Shown in pieces: positions 53,848 to 64,000 of a DNA stretch of 64,000 nt. The position numbers were made by a program, and so were the translations under genes. The notes below the pieces were generated by a model. That model saw nothing but the letters and a program-made list of their open reading frames with translations. It was not told the DNA's origin and made no database searches. The stretch lies in the NCBI RefSeq assembly GCF_905171765.1, contig NC_053391.1:111264644-111328643 (forward strand), given 5' to 3'. Each line of letters opens with the position of its first letter. Within the stretch, counting starts at the first letter, position 1. The DNA comes from Bufo bufo (taxonomy: Eukaryota; Chordata; Amphibia; Anura; Bufonidae).

Positions 53848-54784
53848 AAATCTCGGCCATCGCGAGATGACGCATATATGCGTGACTCTGCGCAGGGCTG
53901 CCACCTCCGGAACGCGATCCTGCGTTAGGCGGTCCGGAGGTGGTTAATCAGCACACATGATCCCTCCCTGCTTCTAGCTTGTGGGCCAATAAGAAGGCTG
54001 CAATATACTTGACTTTAGGAGTAGTGTTGTTTGCGAATTTTGCTCTATATTCTTTTTTTTTCGAATATTCGCTATATTGCTATATTTTCTTGTTTTAGCA
54101 ATATAGCGAATATTCGAAAAAAAACGAATATAGAGCAATTTAGCTAATATAGTGCTATAATCTTTTTTTTTATAGTTGTAATTTTTTTACAATCTGAACT
54201 TCAGATGAGAAAAAAATTACAACTATTAGACAAAGAAGATTATAGCACTATATTAGCTAAATTGCTCTATATTAGTTTTTTTCGAATATTCGCTATATTG
54301 CTATATATTCTTGTTTTAGAATATTACGAATATTCTAAAAAAACGAAGTTATAGCAATATAGCGAATATTCGAAAAAAAAAAAAAGAATATAGAGCAATT
54401 TTGCTAATATAGTGCTATAATATTCTTTGTCTAAAAGTTGAAAAATTTGCAATAAAAATTAGAAAATTTGAAAATTCGAATACGAAAATTCGCATATTAC
54501 ACGATCATTACCCTGCCGATTTTTTGAGTAAAAAAAAATCGTAGAATATAATGAATATTCGAATTTGCGAATATTTGACGAATATTCTACGAAATATTCG
54601 CGAAATATCGCGAATTCGAATATGACCCCTGCCGCTCATCACTATTGGGGATCCAAATTGCTATTATACTGCTGCTTTTAGGTTTGCACTAGATGATTCC
54701 TCTGCAATTCCAGCAAACCTTGTTTGTTACTTGAGAGTGCTGTGTTGCAGGGTGTATTTATAGGAAATATAAATATGTCATATA

Positions 54785-55110
54785 AACTGTTCTGCAGTGC
54801 ATTTAAATTGTTCTACAGTTTCTTTTCGGGTTGTACATTGTACTACACACTTTCTTTGGGGTGTTTTAATAGTCTAAAAAGAACATATTACTTGCCGTTC
54901 TGCGGTGCAGTTACTTTGCACTACAGCCTTTTTTGGGGTGTATAAGTGTAAAAAAAAAGTACATGTTATTTGCCGTTCTGCGGTGCAGTTACTTTGTTCT
55001 ACAGCATTTTTAGGGGTGTATAGGTATAAAAAAAGTACATCTTATTTGCCGTTCTGCAGTGCAGTTACTTTGTACTACAGCCTTTTTTGAGGTGTATTAA
55101 TTTCCTTTTA
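54785..55110. repeat. tandem repeats upstream of hAT transposase
   Basis: About four units of 76-108 bp with TTGCCGTTCTGCGGTGCAGT, TACTTTGTACTACAGCC and TTTTTTGGGGTGTATAAGTG. The array is directly upstream of the transposase start at 55134, in the same place as the leader arrays of other hAT elements here. Confidence 0.85.
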
Positions 55111-55133
55111 ATTCAATTAATTTATCTAACAGT

Positions 55134-57410
55134 ATGTCAGACAGACGAGTGACAGAGAGGTGACAAGAGAACGGGCAGTGGCCAAAATGTTTCTATCGCA
55201 GGCAGCAGAAGAAGGGGGGGGGGGGGTGACAGCAGGAGTCGCAGCAAAAGGACTGAATTTCCAGTTTCATCTAGAGGTGGTGTCTTGATCAGCAACCCAG
55301 CAGTGCTTGAATGGTTGACTCGGTCTTCTACTTCGTCGCAAGTGACATCAGACACCCCCAGCCAAGTGTTGGTGGGTTCTTCAGACACAACGCTTAGGCA
55401 TTGGCATGGAGCAGCCCCTGTGCCCTCACCTGTCCTCAACCTGCCTTTGTCCTTTTCTGTTCCCTCTGCTAGAGAAGTATTATGTGCCATAGGCTCCGCT
55501 ACACTTTTCAGTGAGGACGAGCTACAAGACGACAGTCAGCAGCTATTGCCCAGCCAAGATCTGGAGGAGAGATCTGCTGCTTCCTCCGGTAGGCGGGCAA
55601 GTAGTGATGATGGGAGTCGCGTGGGAGCTGATGTTAAGAGCGGTCAGACTCCTGGCCCTGAGACCATTGAGGGGGATATCAGTGACGTGCAGACAGTAGT
55701 GGATGATGATGAAGCCGATTGCACTTGGTAGGCGGGTGAAGAAGGGGCTTTATCATCATCAGTAGAAGAGCGTGGCAGCTTGAGTGTGAGGCAGTGGCTA
55801 AGCCAGCAAGGTGATAGCGTGGCCAGGAGTCAGCAGGGTGGCAGCAGTGGGAGGTCGGGAGCCAAACGTGCCTGAGGTACACCGTCCGCTTCGCAGGGGA
55901 CTACCTGCCCAGGAAGTAGCGGTGCAGGGGTTCGCGAAGGCAGCGGTAGCAGCCAGTCAGTACGGAATGTTGGGGGGAACATGCCATACTCTGTGTTGTG
56001 GCAATTTTTTGTTAGGCCGCTGGAGGAGGTGAACATGGCCATTTGCCGAATTTGTGGGCAGAAGGTGAAGCGTGGGCAGGGTGACAATATTGGCACCACT
56101 GCCCTGCGTCAACACATGCAGCGTCACCATAAAGTGGCCTGGGAAAACCTTGGTTCCCATGTGGTGGTCCAGCCTGCCGCAGAAACCGCTGCATAACACA
56201 GTGGCACGCACCCAATTTAATGCAGTCAAGGCTCCTCCAGCTCAGCCAAAGGGAGCTGTCTGCTCCTCTTCCTAAGTCATCCCGTCAGCAAACAATTTCT
56301 TGATGATACAGACTGACAGAGGTACTCCCATGTGTAACTTCGATGTTAGCCAGTGGCAGTTCATGCGTGACACCTGCCGTTTGCTCGTGCCCTTTGAGGA
56401 GGCCACTTTATTTGTCAGTTGCCAGGACTACAGGATGAACAACATCAACTACAGGATGAACAAAATCATTCCATTGCTTCATGTCCTGGAACAGATGCTG
56501 CTAAATCTGTCTGGCCAGGTTACAGAAGACATGGCAACTACATCTCACAGTCACATGAGCCCTAAGGTGGCTGAACTAGAAGAGGAAAACGACAACATCC
56601 GAGCAGAAGCAATGTGTAGAGAAATGGATGGTTTTTCTACACAGGTGACAGGAGGGGAGGAGCAGGAGGAGCATGAGCAGCCAGAGGAGCAACAGGGTGA
56701 GGAAGAGGAGGAAGAGGACCCAGACACATCGTGGCAGTATGCAATGGAGATGGAGGCAGAGAGTCCCTCTGAGTAACTTGCACAAATGCTCACTTGCTTG
56801 TGTAGTGACAGCTGAATTGTCACCATTCGGCAGAGGGATGACTTCTGGCTCTCCACCTTGTTGGACCCTCGCTACCTGAGCAAAATGAGGCCTTTTTTTA
56901 CACCTGCTGAGAGGGAGGACAAACTGAACTACTATAGAGATATCCTATGTAGTCAGTTGACCGCTGCCTATGTGCGCCATCGCCCATCCTCACGCAGGTC
57001 TGCCCGGGGGGCCCTCTGCGCTGACGTTCCACTGCCATTGCTGCTGCTCCATCAGCAGCAACTTAAGTCTAGAGTCGCTGATGATCAGTTTTCTTCACCC
57101 GCCTAATGAAGAAACTACTCACCAGCAGCAGCAGCTAGACATAGAGCAGAACCTGAACCAGCAGGTTGTGGCATACTGGGAGTGCACCCTGTCACCCCAC
57201 ATCGAAGATCCCCTGGACTACTGGGTAGCCAAACTTGATTTATGGCCTCAACTGTCCTAGTTTTCCTTGGACAAGCTGTCCTGCCCGGCCAGCAGTGTGG
57301 CATCAGAGCGGGTGTTTACTGCAATGGGAGCCATAGTTACCCCAAGGAAAACTCGCCTGTCCACCCAAAATGTGGAGAAACTGCCTTTGTGAAGATGAAG
57401 AAGAAGAGAA
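55134..57410 (+). pseudogene. hAT transposase, BED-finger type, core deleted
   Basis: Start ATG 55134 (MSDRRVTE), then a stop/frame change within 10 codons. N-terminal part ISNPAVLEWLTRSSTSSQVT leads through a Ser/Asp-rich stretch. The BED finger near 56000-56130 (VLWQFFVRPLEEVNMAICRI, IGTTALRQHMQRHHKVAW) is readable. Between about 56200 and 56340 the reading jumps from the region after the finger to WQFMRDTCRLLVPFEEATLF, so the stretch that should hold the first two catalytic aspartates is missing. The C-terminal part is degraded but clear: LDPRYLSKMRPFFT near 56860, HIEDPLDYWVAKLDLWPQLS near 57210, a stop at 57260, then SCPASSVASERVFTAMGAIV. Confidence 0.88.
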
Positions 57411-57940
57411 AAAAAGAAAGAGGATTAAACGCAGTAAAAAGGGAAGGAGGGAAAGTATTCTCTGGAGCGCCAAGAGGATTATTTAGAAGTGACGGAATGT
57501 TAGGAATGGGATGTAGGTGGTTTGGTGGGTATTCAACGAGGCAGCACCCTAAAGCAGTGTACGTTAGTGCACTGCAAGATAATATGAAGATAAAATTTAA
57601 AAAAGTGCTGTGGGGATTGCCCAACGATAGTGGACCGGGGAGGATAGTGGGCAGTGGCACAGGGGCGCCAAGGTGAAGAAAAATCAGATAAGGGCGGTGT
57701 AGTAAGTCTATGGAAGGTTACTACTTTGCTAGTTGGATTTGTGCTTCTGCTTCACAGTATCTATATATTGCAAAGGCATATATATCACTGTGTCTATATA
57801 GTTGGCGGTTCTATTTTGCAGTCTCAGTATATGGTAAGCCTATATATCACTGTGTCTCTTTATATTTTTTGTTATATTGATTCTATTTCACAGTATCGAT
57901 ATATGGCGACACATGTATCACTGTACGGGTATTTAAAAGA
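57411..57940. other. non-coding, short AT-rich repeats
   Basis: No supported gene. 57740-57930 has loose repeats of CACAGTATCTATATATTG and CATATATATCACTGTGTCT (about 60-65 bp apart). It probably represents the 3' part of the dead hAT. Confidence 0.5.
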
Positions 57941-58177
57941 TAATAAATAATTAATAAATAATTTAGATAGTAATAGATAATGAGAGAGAAACGGAAGACG
58001 ACTTACTTCACCAGGAAGGGAGATATAGGATAAGCAAAATACACCGAGTTGTTTATTGCATAAATGGATAAAAGCTCAACTCGTTTCGGGGTATCTTCCC
58101 CTTTCTCAAGAGCAGTGTTGGTTAAAAACACATAACATAAAGTGCATGTAGCCAGGAATATATATAGGTATCTTAAT
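57940..58177 (-). mobile_element. Penelope-like element remnant with decayed ribozyme
   Basis: Minus strand carries a hammerhead-like motif (58074-58113) and adjoining non-coding sequence ending in an AATAAATAATTAATAAAT-type run near 57950, the same layout as the Penelope tails at 22.3 kb and 17.1 kb. The hAT at 58178 cuts its other side. No protein frame remains. Confidence 0.45.
58074..58113 (-). ncRNA. decayed hammerhead ribozyme
   Basis: Minus strand: GCUC, UUGAGAA in place of CUGANGA, stem II AGGGGAAGAUACCCC, GAAA, short stem III ACGAGU, U, GAGC. Stem I (GCUC/GAGC), stem II and the GAAA box are kept; the first core C has become U, which should abolish activity. Only the minimal fold is scored. 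Confidence 0.45.
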
Positions 58178-58400
58178 TAGGGATGAGCGAACCCGAACTG
58201 TATAGTTCGGGGTTGTACCGAATTTTGGGGTGTCCGTGACACGGACCCGAACCCGAACATTTTCGTAAAAGTCTGGGTTCGGGTTCGGTGTTCGGCGCTT
58301 TCTTGGCGCTTTTTGAAAGGCTGCAAAGCAGCCAATCAATAAGCGTCATACTACTTGCCCCAAGAGGCCATCACAGCCTTGCCTACTATTGGCATGGCTG

Positions 58401-58440
58401 TGATTGGCCAGTGCAGCATGTGATCCAGCCTCTATATAAG
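58401..58440 (+). promoter_or_regulatory. probable hAT promoter (inverted CCAAT plus TATA box)
   Basis: GATTGGCC at 58402 and TATATAAG at 58433-58440, about 24 bp apart, followed by a GC-richer leader. This is the best TATA-box match of the window and lies 2.5 kb upstream of the transposase start, consistent with transcription through the tandem arrays. Confidence 0.55.
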
Positions 58441-58699
58441 CTTGTGTCACGTAGCGCTGCACGTCACTCTGCTGATACAAGCGTAGGGAGAGGTTGCTGC
58501 TGCGACGTTAGGGCGAGATTAGGCAGATTAACTCCTCCAAAAGACTTCATTCAGTGATCGATCTCCAGCTGTGGATCATTGAAGTGCTGATATTCAATTG
58601 CTCACTTTTTTTAGGCTGCCCAGAGCGTTTTTATATCACTTTTTTCTGGTGTGATTGGTGGCCATTTTGTGGCTTGTGGTGCGCCAGCACAAGCTACCA

Positions 58700-59310
58700 C
58701 CAAGTGCATTTAACCATCAATAGTGTGGTTATTTTTTGATATATCCTACATCAGGTGCAGGCTGAGCCTGTGTCACCCAAGTGCATTTAACCATCAATAG
58801 TGTGGTTATTTTTTGGCCATATACTACATCAGCTGCAGGCTGAGCCTGTGTCACCCAAGTGCATTTAACCATCAATAGTGTGGTTATTTTTTGCTATATC
58901 CTACATCAGGGTCAAGCTTTCATCAAGTGCATTTAACCATCAATAGTGTGGTTATTTTTTGGCCATATACTACATCAGGTGCAGGCTGAGCCTGTGTCAC
59001 CCAAGTGCATTTAACCATCAACAGTGTGGTAATTTTTTGGCCATATACTACATCAGAAGCAGGCTGAGTCTGTGTCACCCAAGTGCATTTAACCATCAAC
59101 AGTGTGGTTATTTTTTGGCCATATACTACATCAGGTGCAGGCTGAGCCTGTGTCACCCAAGTGCATTTAACCATCAACAGTGTGGTTATTTTTTGGCCAT
59201 ATACTACATCAGGTGCAGGCTGAGCCTGTGTCACCCAAGTGCATTTAACCATCAATAGTGTGGTTATTTTTTGGCCATATACTACATCAGGGGCAAGTTG
59301 AGCCTATCAC
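58700..59310. repeat. tandem array, 78-bp unit
   Basis: Eight units of about 78 bp (one shortened to about 69): AAGTGCATTTAACCATCAAT, AGTGTGGTTATTTTTTG, CATATACTACATCAG, GTGCAGGCTGAGCCTGTGTC. As 78 is divisible by three, both strands hold a spurious repeated open frame. Confidence 0.93.
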
Positions 59311-60830
59311 CCAGCACCTAAAAAATAGGCCTGACATTTATATTCCTCCAAATCAGTACTGTTTTAGCTGGTCAAGTTATTTTTAGTGACCGTAAAAGCA
59401 CAGTTTTTGTTCTGGGTTGAAAAACCATTCCCAAATTTTCCATTCTCAAAATTAGTAGTTTCTGCTATATCAGGCCTACTTTAAATCTATCCCAAAAAGG
59501 GTATATTAGATTCAAGGTGCTGATAGGGTCATTCTGAAAAACTTAACACACACGCTACAGTGCAGATACAAGTCTAATTCTGTGATTAAATGTATACCTG
59601 TCACCCAGCGCCTAAAAAATAGGCCTGACATTTATATTCCTCCAAATCAGATCTGTTTTAGCTGGTCAAGTTATTTTTAGTGACTGTAAAAGCACAATTT
59701 TTGTTCTGGGTTGATAAACAATTCCCAAATTTGCCATTCTCAAAATTAGTAGTTTCTGCTATATCAGGCCTTTTTTAAATCTATCCCTAAAAGGGTATAT
59801 TAGATTCAAGGTGCTGATAGGGTCATTCTGAAAAACTTAACACACACGCTACAGTGCAGATACAAGTCTAATTCTGTGATTAAACGTATACCTGTCACCC
59901 AGCGCCTAAAAAATAGGCCTGACATTTATATTCCTCCAAATCAGTACTGTTTTAGCTGGTCAAATTATTTTTAGTGACCGTAAAAGCACAGTTTTTGTTC
60001 TGGGTTGAAAAACAATTCCCAAATTTGCCATTCTCAAAATTAGTAGTTTCTGCTATATCAGGCCTACTTTAAATCTATCCCTAAAAGGGTATATTAGATT
60101 CAAGGTGCTGATAGGGTCATTCTGAAAAACTTAACACACACGCTACAGTGCAGATACAAGTCTAATTCTGTGATTAAACGTATACCTGTCACCCAGCGCC
60201 TAAAAAATAGGCCTGACATTTATATTCCTCCAAATCAGTACTGTTTTAGCTGGTCAAGTTATTTTTAGTGACCGTAAAAGCACAGTTTTTGTTCTGGGTT
60301 GAAAAACAATTCCCAAATTTGCCATTCTCAAAATTAGTAGTTTCTGCTATATCAGGCCTACTTTAAATCTATCCCTAAAAGGGTATATTAGATTCAAGGT
60401 GCTGATAGGGTCATTCTGAAAAACTTAACACACACGCTACAGTGCAGATACAAGTCTAATTCTGTGATTAAACGTATACCTGTCACCCAGCGCCTAAAAA
60501 ATAGGCCTGACATTAATATTCCTCCAAATCAGTACTGTTTTAGCTGGTCAAGTTATTTTTAGTGACCGTAAAAGCACAATTTTTGTTCTGGGTTGATAAA
60601 CAATTCCCAAATTTGCCATTCTCAAAATTAGTAGTTTCTGCTATATCAGGCCTTTTTTAAATCTATCCCTAAAAGGGTATATTAGATTCAAGGTGCTGAT
60701 AGGGTCATTCTGAAAAACTTAACACACACGCTACAGTGCAGATACAAGTCTAATTCTGTGATTAAACGTATACCTGTCACCCAGCGCCTAAAAAATAGGC
60801 CTGACATTTATATTCAGCTAAATCTGTCAT
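59310..60830. repeat. tandem array, about 295-bp unit
   Basis: Five full units and a partial sixth; each begins CACCCAGCGCCTAAAAAATA GGCCTGACATTTATATTCC and includes TTCTGGGTTGAAAAACAATT, TAGTAGTTTCTGCTATATCA and CTACAGTGCAGATACAAGTC. Units are nearly identical, differing at scattered bases (e.g. CTACTTT against CTTTTTT after CAGGC). Confidence 0.95.
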
Positions 60831-60969
60831 TACTGGTGTGCCTGTATTAGTGTAATACGGTACCTAAATAGATAGCCAGACAGTGTTAGGTGTCTGTAAA
60901 AAAAGGCCTGAATTTTAATTCAATACATTGGCCCGAATAATATTTTTCTTATTGTGGTGAACGGGAACA

Positions 60970-63969
60970 ATGAGGAAAACATCTAGTAAGGGACGCGGAC
61001 GCGGACATGGTCGTGGTGGTGTTAGTGGACCCTCTGGTGCTGGGAGAGGACGTGGCCGTTCTGCCACAGCCACACGTCCTAGTGTACCAACTACCTCAGG
61101 TCCCAGTAGCCGCCAGAATTTACAGGGATATTTGGTGGGGCCCAATGCCGTTCTAAGGATGGTAAGGCCTGAGCAGGTACAGGCATTAGTCAATTGGGTG
61201 GCCGACAGTGCATCCAGCACGTTCACATTATATCCCACCCAGTCTTCTGCAGAAGGCGCACAGATGGCGCATGAAAACCAAGCCCATCAGTCTGTCACAT
61301 CACCCCCATGCATATCAGGGAAACTGTCTGAGCCTCAAATTATGCAGCAGTCTCTTATGCTGTTTGAAGACTCTGCTGCCAGGGTTTCCCAAGGGCATCC
61401 ATCTAGCCCTTCCCCAGGGGTGGAAGAGATAGAATGCACTAACGCACAACCACTTATGTTTCCTGATGATGAGTACATGGGAATACCATCTCAGCACGTC
61501 TCTGATGATGACGAAACACAGGTGCCAACTGCTGCGTCTTTCTGCAGTGTGCAGACTGAACAGGAGGTCAGGGATCAAGACTGGGTGGAAGACGATGCAG
61601 GGGACGATGAGGTCCTAGACCCCACATGGAATGAAGGTCGTGCCACTGACTTTCACAGTTCGGAGGAAGAGGCAGTGGTGAGACCGAGCCAACAGCGTAG
61701 CAAAAGAGGGAGCAGTGGGCAAAATCAGAACACCCGCTGCCAAGAGACTCCGCCTGCTACTGACCGCCGCCATCTGGGACCGAGCACCCCAAAGGCAGCT
61801 TCAAGGAGTTCCCTGGCATGGCACTTCTTCAAACAATGTGCTGACGACAAGACCCGAGTGGTTTGCACGCTGTGCCATCAGAGCCTGAAGCGAGGCATTA
61901 ACGTTCTGAACCTTAGCACAACCTGCATGACCAGGCACCTGCATGCAAAGCATGAACTGCAGTGGAGTAAACACCTTAAAAACAAGGAAGTCACTCAGGC
62001 TCCCCCTGCTACCTCTTCTGCTGCTGCCGCCTCGGCCGCTTCTGCTGCTGCCGCCTCGGCCTCTTCCTCCGCCTCTGGAGAAACGTTGGCACCTGCCGCC
62101 CAGCAAACATGGGATGTACCACCAACACCACCACCTGCGTCACCAAGCATCTCAACCATGTCACACGGCAGCGTTCAGCTCTCCATCTCACAAACATTTG
62201 AGAGAAAGCGTAAATTCCCACCTAGCCACCCTCGATCCCTGGCCCTGAATGCCAGCATTTCTAAACTACTGGCCTATGAAATGCTGTTATTTAGGCTGGT
62301 GGACACAGACAGCTTCAAACAGCTCATGTCGCTTGCTGTCCCACAGTATGTTGTTCCCAGCCGCCACTACTTCTCCAAGAGAGCCGTGCCTTTCCTGCAC
62401 AACCAAGTGTCCGATAAAATCAAGTGTGCACTGCGCAACGCCATCTGTGGCAAGGTCCACCTAACCACAGATACGTGGACCAGTAAGCACGGCCAGGGAC
62501 GCTATATCTCCCTAACTGCACACTGGGTAAATGTAGTGGCGGCTGGGCCCCAGGCGGAGAGCTGTTTGGCGCACGTCCTTCCGCCGCCAAGGATCGCAGG
62601 GCAACATTCTTTGCCTCCTGTCTCCTCCTCCTCCTACTCAGCTTCCTCCTCTTCTTCTTCCAATTGCTCATCCAGTCAGCAACACACCTTCACCACCAAC
62701 TTCAGCACAGCCCGGGGTAAACGTCAGCAGGCCGTTCTGAAACTCATATGTTTGGGGGACAGGCCCCACACCGCACAGGAATTAGGTATAGAACAACAGA
62801 CCGACGAGTGGTTGCTGCCGGTGAGCCTCAAGCCCGGCCTGGTGGTGTGCGATAATGGGCGAAATCTCGTTGCAGCTCTGGGACTAGCCGGTTTGACGCA
62901 CATCCCTTGCCTGGCGCATGTGCTGAATTTGGTGGTGCAGAAGTTCATTTGCAACTACCCCGACATGTCAGAGCTGCTGCATAAAGTGCGGGCCGTCTGT
63001 TCGCACTTCCGGCGTTCACACCCTGCCGCTGCTCGCCTGTCTGCGCTACAGCGTAACTTCGGCCTTCCCGCTCACCGCCTTATATGCGACGTGCCCACCA
63101 GGTGGAACTCCACCTTGCACATGCTGGACAGACTGTGCGAGCAGCAGCAGGCCATAGTGGAGTTTCAGCTGCAGCACGCACGGGTCAGTCGCACTGCGGA
63201 ACAGCACCACTTCACCACCAATGACTGGGCCACCATGCGAGACCTGTGTGCCCTGTTGCGCTGTTTCGAGTACTCCACCAACATGGCCAGTGGCGATGAT
63301 GCCGTTATCAGCGTTACAATACCACTTCTATGTCTCCTTGAGAAAACACTTAGGGCGATGATGGAATTGGAGGTGGCCCAGGAGGAAGAGGAGGAAGAGG
63401 GGTCATTTTTAGCACTTTCAGGCCAGTCTCTTCGAAGTGACTCAGAGGGAGGTTTTTTGCAACAGCAGAGGCCAGGTACAAATGTGGCCAGACAGGGCCC
63501 ACTACTGGAGGACGAGGATGAGGAGGAGGTGGAGGAGGATGAGGATGAAGCATGTTCACAGCGGGGTGGCACCCAAAGCAGCTCGGGCCCATCACTGTTG
63601 CGTGGCTGGGGGGAAACACAGGACGATGACGATACGCCTCCCACAGAGGACAGCTTGTCCTTACCTCTGGGCAGCCTGGCACACATGAGCGACTACATGC
63701 TGCAGTGCCTGCGCAACGACAGCAGAGTTGCCCACATTTTAACGTGTGCGGACTACTGGGTTGCCACCCTGCTGGATCCCCGGTACAAAGACAATGTGCC
63801 CACCTTACTTCCTACACTGGAGCGTGATAGGAAGATGCGCGAGTACGTTGGTAGACGCGCTACTGAGAGCATTCCCAAATGTCACAGGGGAACCAGTGGA
63901 AGCCCAAGGCGAAGGCAGAGGAGGAGCAAGAGGTCGCCAACGCAGCTGTGTCACGGCCAGCTCCTCTGA
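60970..63969 (+). CDS. hAT transposase, BED-finger type, near-intact (C terminus probably frameshifted)
   Basis: 999-codon frame. A Gly/Arg-rich N terminus (MRKTSSKGRGRGHGRG) is followed by an acidic/Ser-rich region; BED finger near residues 279-330 (LAWHFFKQCADDKTRVVCTL, CMTRHLHAKHELQW); Ala/Ser-rich linker; RNase H-like core with LTTDTWTSKHGQGRYISL near 495 (first Asp), LVVCDNGRNLVAAL near 624 (second Asp), HIPCLAHVLNLVVQKF near 640, DVPTRWNSTLHMLDRL near 703; acidic insertion; DYWVATLLDPRYKDNVPTLL near 934. After KMREY (about 63846) the frame becomes basic (GRRATESIPKCHRGTSG), while the +1 frame reads DALLRAFPNVTGEPVEA and stays open to the window end. I infer a one-base insertion there, so the dimerisation region is cut off. 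Confidence 0.92.
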   Translation: MRKTSSKGRGRGHGRGGVSGPSGAGRGRGRSATATRPSVPTTSGPSSRQNLQGYLVGPNAVLRMVRPEQVQALVNWVADSASSTFTLYPTQSSAEGAQMAHENQAHQSVTSPPCISGKLSEPQIMQQSLMLFEDSAARVSQGHPSSPSPGVEEIECTNAQPLMFPDDEYMGIPSQHVSDDDETQVPTAASFCSVQTEQEVRDQDWVEDDAGDDEVLDPTWNEGRATDFHSSEEEAVVRPSQQRSKRGSSGQNQNTRCQETPPATDRRHLGPSTPKAASRSSLAWHFFKQCADDKTRVVCTLCHQSLKRGINVLNLSTTCMTRHLHAKHELQWSKHLKNKEVTQAPPATSSAAAASAASAAAASASSSASGETLAPAAQQTWDVPPTPPPASPSISTMSHGSVQLSISQTFERKRKFPPSHPRSLALNASISKLLAYEMLLFRLVDTDSFKQLMSLAVPQYVVPSRHYFSKRAVPFLHNQVSDKIKCALRNAICGKVHLTTDTWTSKHGQGRYISLTAHWVNVVAAGPQAESCLAHVLPPPRIAGQHSLPPVSSSSYSASSSSSSNCSSSQQHTFTTNFSTARGKRQQAVLKLICLGDRPHTAQELGIEQQTDEWLLPVSLKPGLVVCDNGRNLVAALGLAGLTHIPCLAHVLNLVVQKFICNYPDMSELLHKVRAVCSHFRRSHPAAARLSALQRNFGLPAHRLICDVPTRWNSTLHMLDRLCEQQQAIVEFQLQHARVSRTAEQHHFTTNDWATMRDLCALLRCFEYSTNMASGDDAVISVTIPLLCLLEKTLRAMMELEVAQEEEEEEGSFLALSGQSLRSDSEGGFLQQQRPGTNVARQGPLLEDEDEEEVEEDEDEACSQRGGTQSSSGPSLLRGWGETQDDDDTPPTEDSLSLPLGSLAHMSDYMLQCLRNDSRVAHILTCADYWVATLLDPRYKDNVPTLLPTLERDRKMREYVGRRATESIPKCHRGTSGSPRRRQRRSKRSPTQLCHGQLL

Positions 63970-64000
63970 GGGCAGGGTTAGCATGGCAGAGATGTGGAAA

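Larger units (their letters stand above)
49540..53943. mobile_element. TTAA-flanked 4.4-kb non-coding element
   Basis: Starts CCACTTCAGCCCCCAG and ends GGTCCGGAGGTGG, with TTAA at 49536-49539 and 53944-53947. Terminal inverted repeats are short (CCACxTC). The body holds an alternating inverted-repeat region (about 50110-51560), a 150-190-bp satellite (52130-53560) and four near-perfect hairpins (53621-53847). No open frame has recognisable protein motifs; the longest are produced by the repeats. TTAA use suggests piggyBac or Kolobok parentage. Confidence 0.75.
49449..54644. mobile_element. hAT-type element with AT-rich hairpin arms
   Basis: Starts TAGTGTTGATCACG and ends CATCACTA with TTGGGGAT duplicated at 49441-49448 and 54645-54652. 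Its own sequence is about 790 bp (49449-49539 and 53944-54644): repeated GCGAATATTCG / AATATAGAGCAATTT words form several inverted arms at 54020-54430. No transposase. The rest is the TTAA element 49540-53943. Confidence 0.88.
48943..57410 (+). mobile_element. hAT transposon, decayed, interrupted by a second hAT
   Basis: Left end TAGACATGAACGAATCGAAG with subterminal GTGGAATTCAATCCGAATTT, same family as the miniature element at 38652. It contains a CCAATCAG and TATA-like leader (49141-49185), tandem repeats (54785-55110) and a dead transposase (55134-57410). The hAT at 49449-54644 splits it with TTGGGGAT duplicated. I could not find its right terminus; the 3' end may be truncated between 57410 and 57940. 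Confidence 0.7.
58178..64000 (+). mobile_element. hAT transposon, left 5.8 kb (runs past window end)
   Basis: Left terminus TAGGGATGAGCGAACCCGAA after ATCTTAAT, with hAT-like TAGNGATG start and GAACCCGAAC subterminal words. A compact CCAAT/TATA region follows, then two tandem arrays (58700-59310, 59310-60830) and a 999-codon transposase frame from 60970. The right terminus and target duplication are outside the window. Compared with the other hAT elements it is the least decayed. Confidence 0.85.

Noticed and set aside
55285..55731. 148-codon frame as a separate Ser-rich gene
   Set aside because: It is the N-terminal part of the dead hAT transposase, followed by the BED finger in a shifted frame.
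58923..59258. Repetitive open frames (VKCTWVTQAQPAPDVVYGQK on minus, LSLCHPSAFNHQQCG on plus)
   Set aside because: The 78-bp tandem unit is divisible by three, so any stop-free frame stays open; present on both strands and in a transposon leader.
60970..63969. Domesticated BED-finger host gene
   Set aside because: It lies inside an element with a hAT-type left terminus and leader arrays, without introns, and shows a probable frameshift; this fits a transposon copy better.

Overview
This window is repeat-dense eukaryotic DNA. I found no host gene, tRNA or rRNA; almost every coding signal belongs to a transposable element. The mix (CR1 LINE, Penelope-like element, Gmr1-like Ty3/Gypsy, Tc1/mariner, PIF-Harbinger, many hAT and TTAA-targeting elements, Helitron, and abundant short elements whose ends read GGCCTCATGCACAC or similar) suggests a large vertebrate genome, most likely an amphibian (frog or toad). 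That assignment is inference from family content, not a database match.

Layout. 1-1930 is a 38/44-bp minisatellite. 1.9-8.6 kb holds a CR1 scrap and non-autonomous DNA elements, including a large palindrome centred near 3.98 kb. 8593-15409 is a 6.8-kb hAT transposon with a perfect 8-bp target duplication (TSD), a decayed transposase on the minus strand and a solo LTR inside. 15.7-17.2 kb holds a Harbinger-type miniature element and a Penelope remnant with a hammerhead ribozyme. 17.25-27.4 kb is one dead Tc1 element broken open by a TTAA miniature element, a hAT derivative and an inverted pair of Penelope-like elements, themselves hit by another hAT.

27685-38431 is a five-level nest: Helitron, then Tc1, then CR1, then a Harbinger carrying both of its genes, then a second Tc1. 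Four junctions of this nest show target duplications or the expected insertion signature, so the order can be read directly. 38.6-40.6 kb holds miniature elements and a small inverted insert with a 16-bp TSD. 40713-48586 is a hAT element containing a nearly complete 6.6-kb Ty3/Gypsy element, whose 3' LTR in turn carries a solo LTR. 48.9-57.4 kb is a dead hAT into which a second hAT inserted, which then received a 4.4-kb TTAA-flanked element full of tandem and inverted repeats. 58178 to the window end is the left part of a hAT transposon with a 999-codon transposase frame.

How the parts work. Each element carries its own machinery: transposases of BED-finger hAT, DDE Tc1 and DDE Harbinger type (the last with its Myb/SANT partner), a reverse transcriptase with GIY-YIG endonuclease for Penelope, and Gag-PR-IN-RT-RH for Gypsy. 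The shorter elements keep only the termini and would depend on enzymes from relatives. The most notable items are the hammerhead ribozyme folds in the Penelope copies, the integrase-before-RT order of the Gypsy element, the Penelope palindrome, and tandem arrays in the leaders of several hAT elements. I did not find an undescribed biological system that I could defend.
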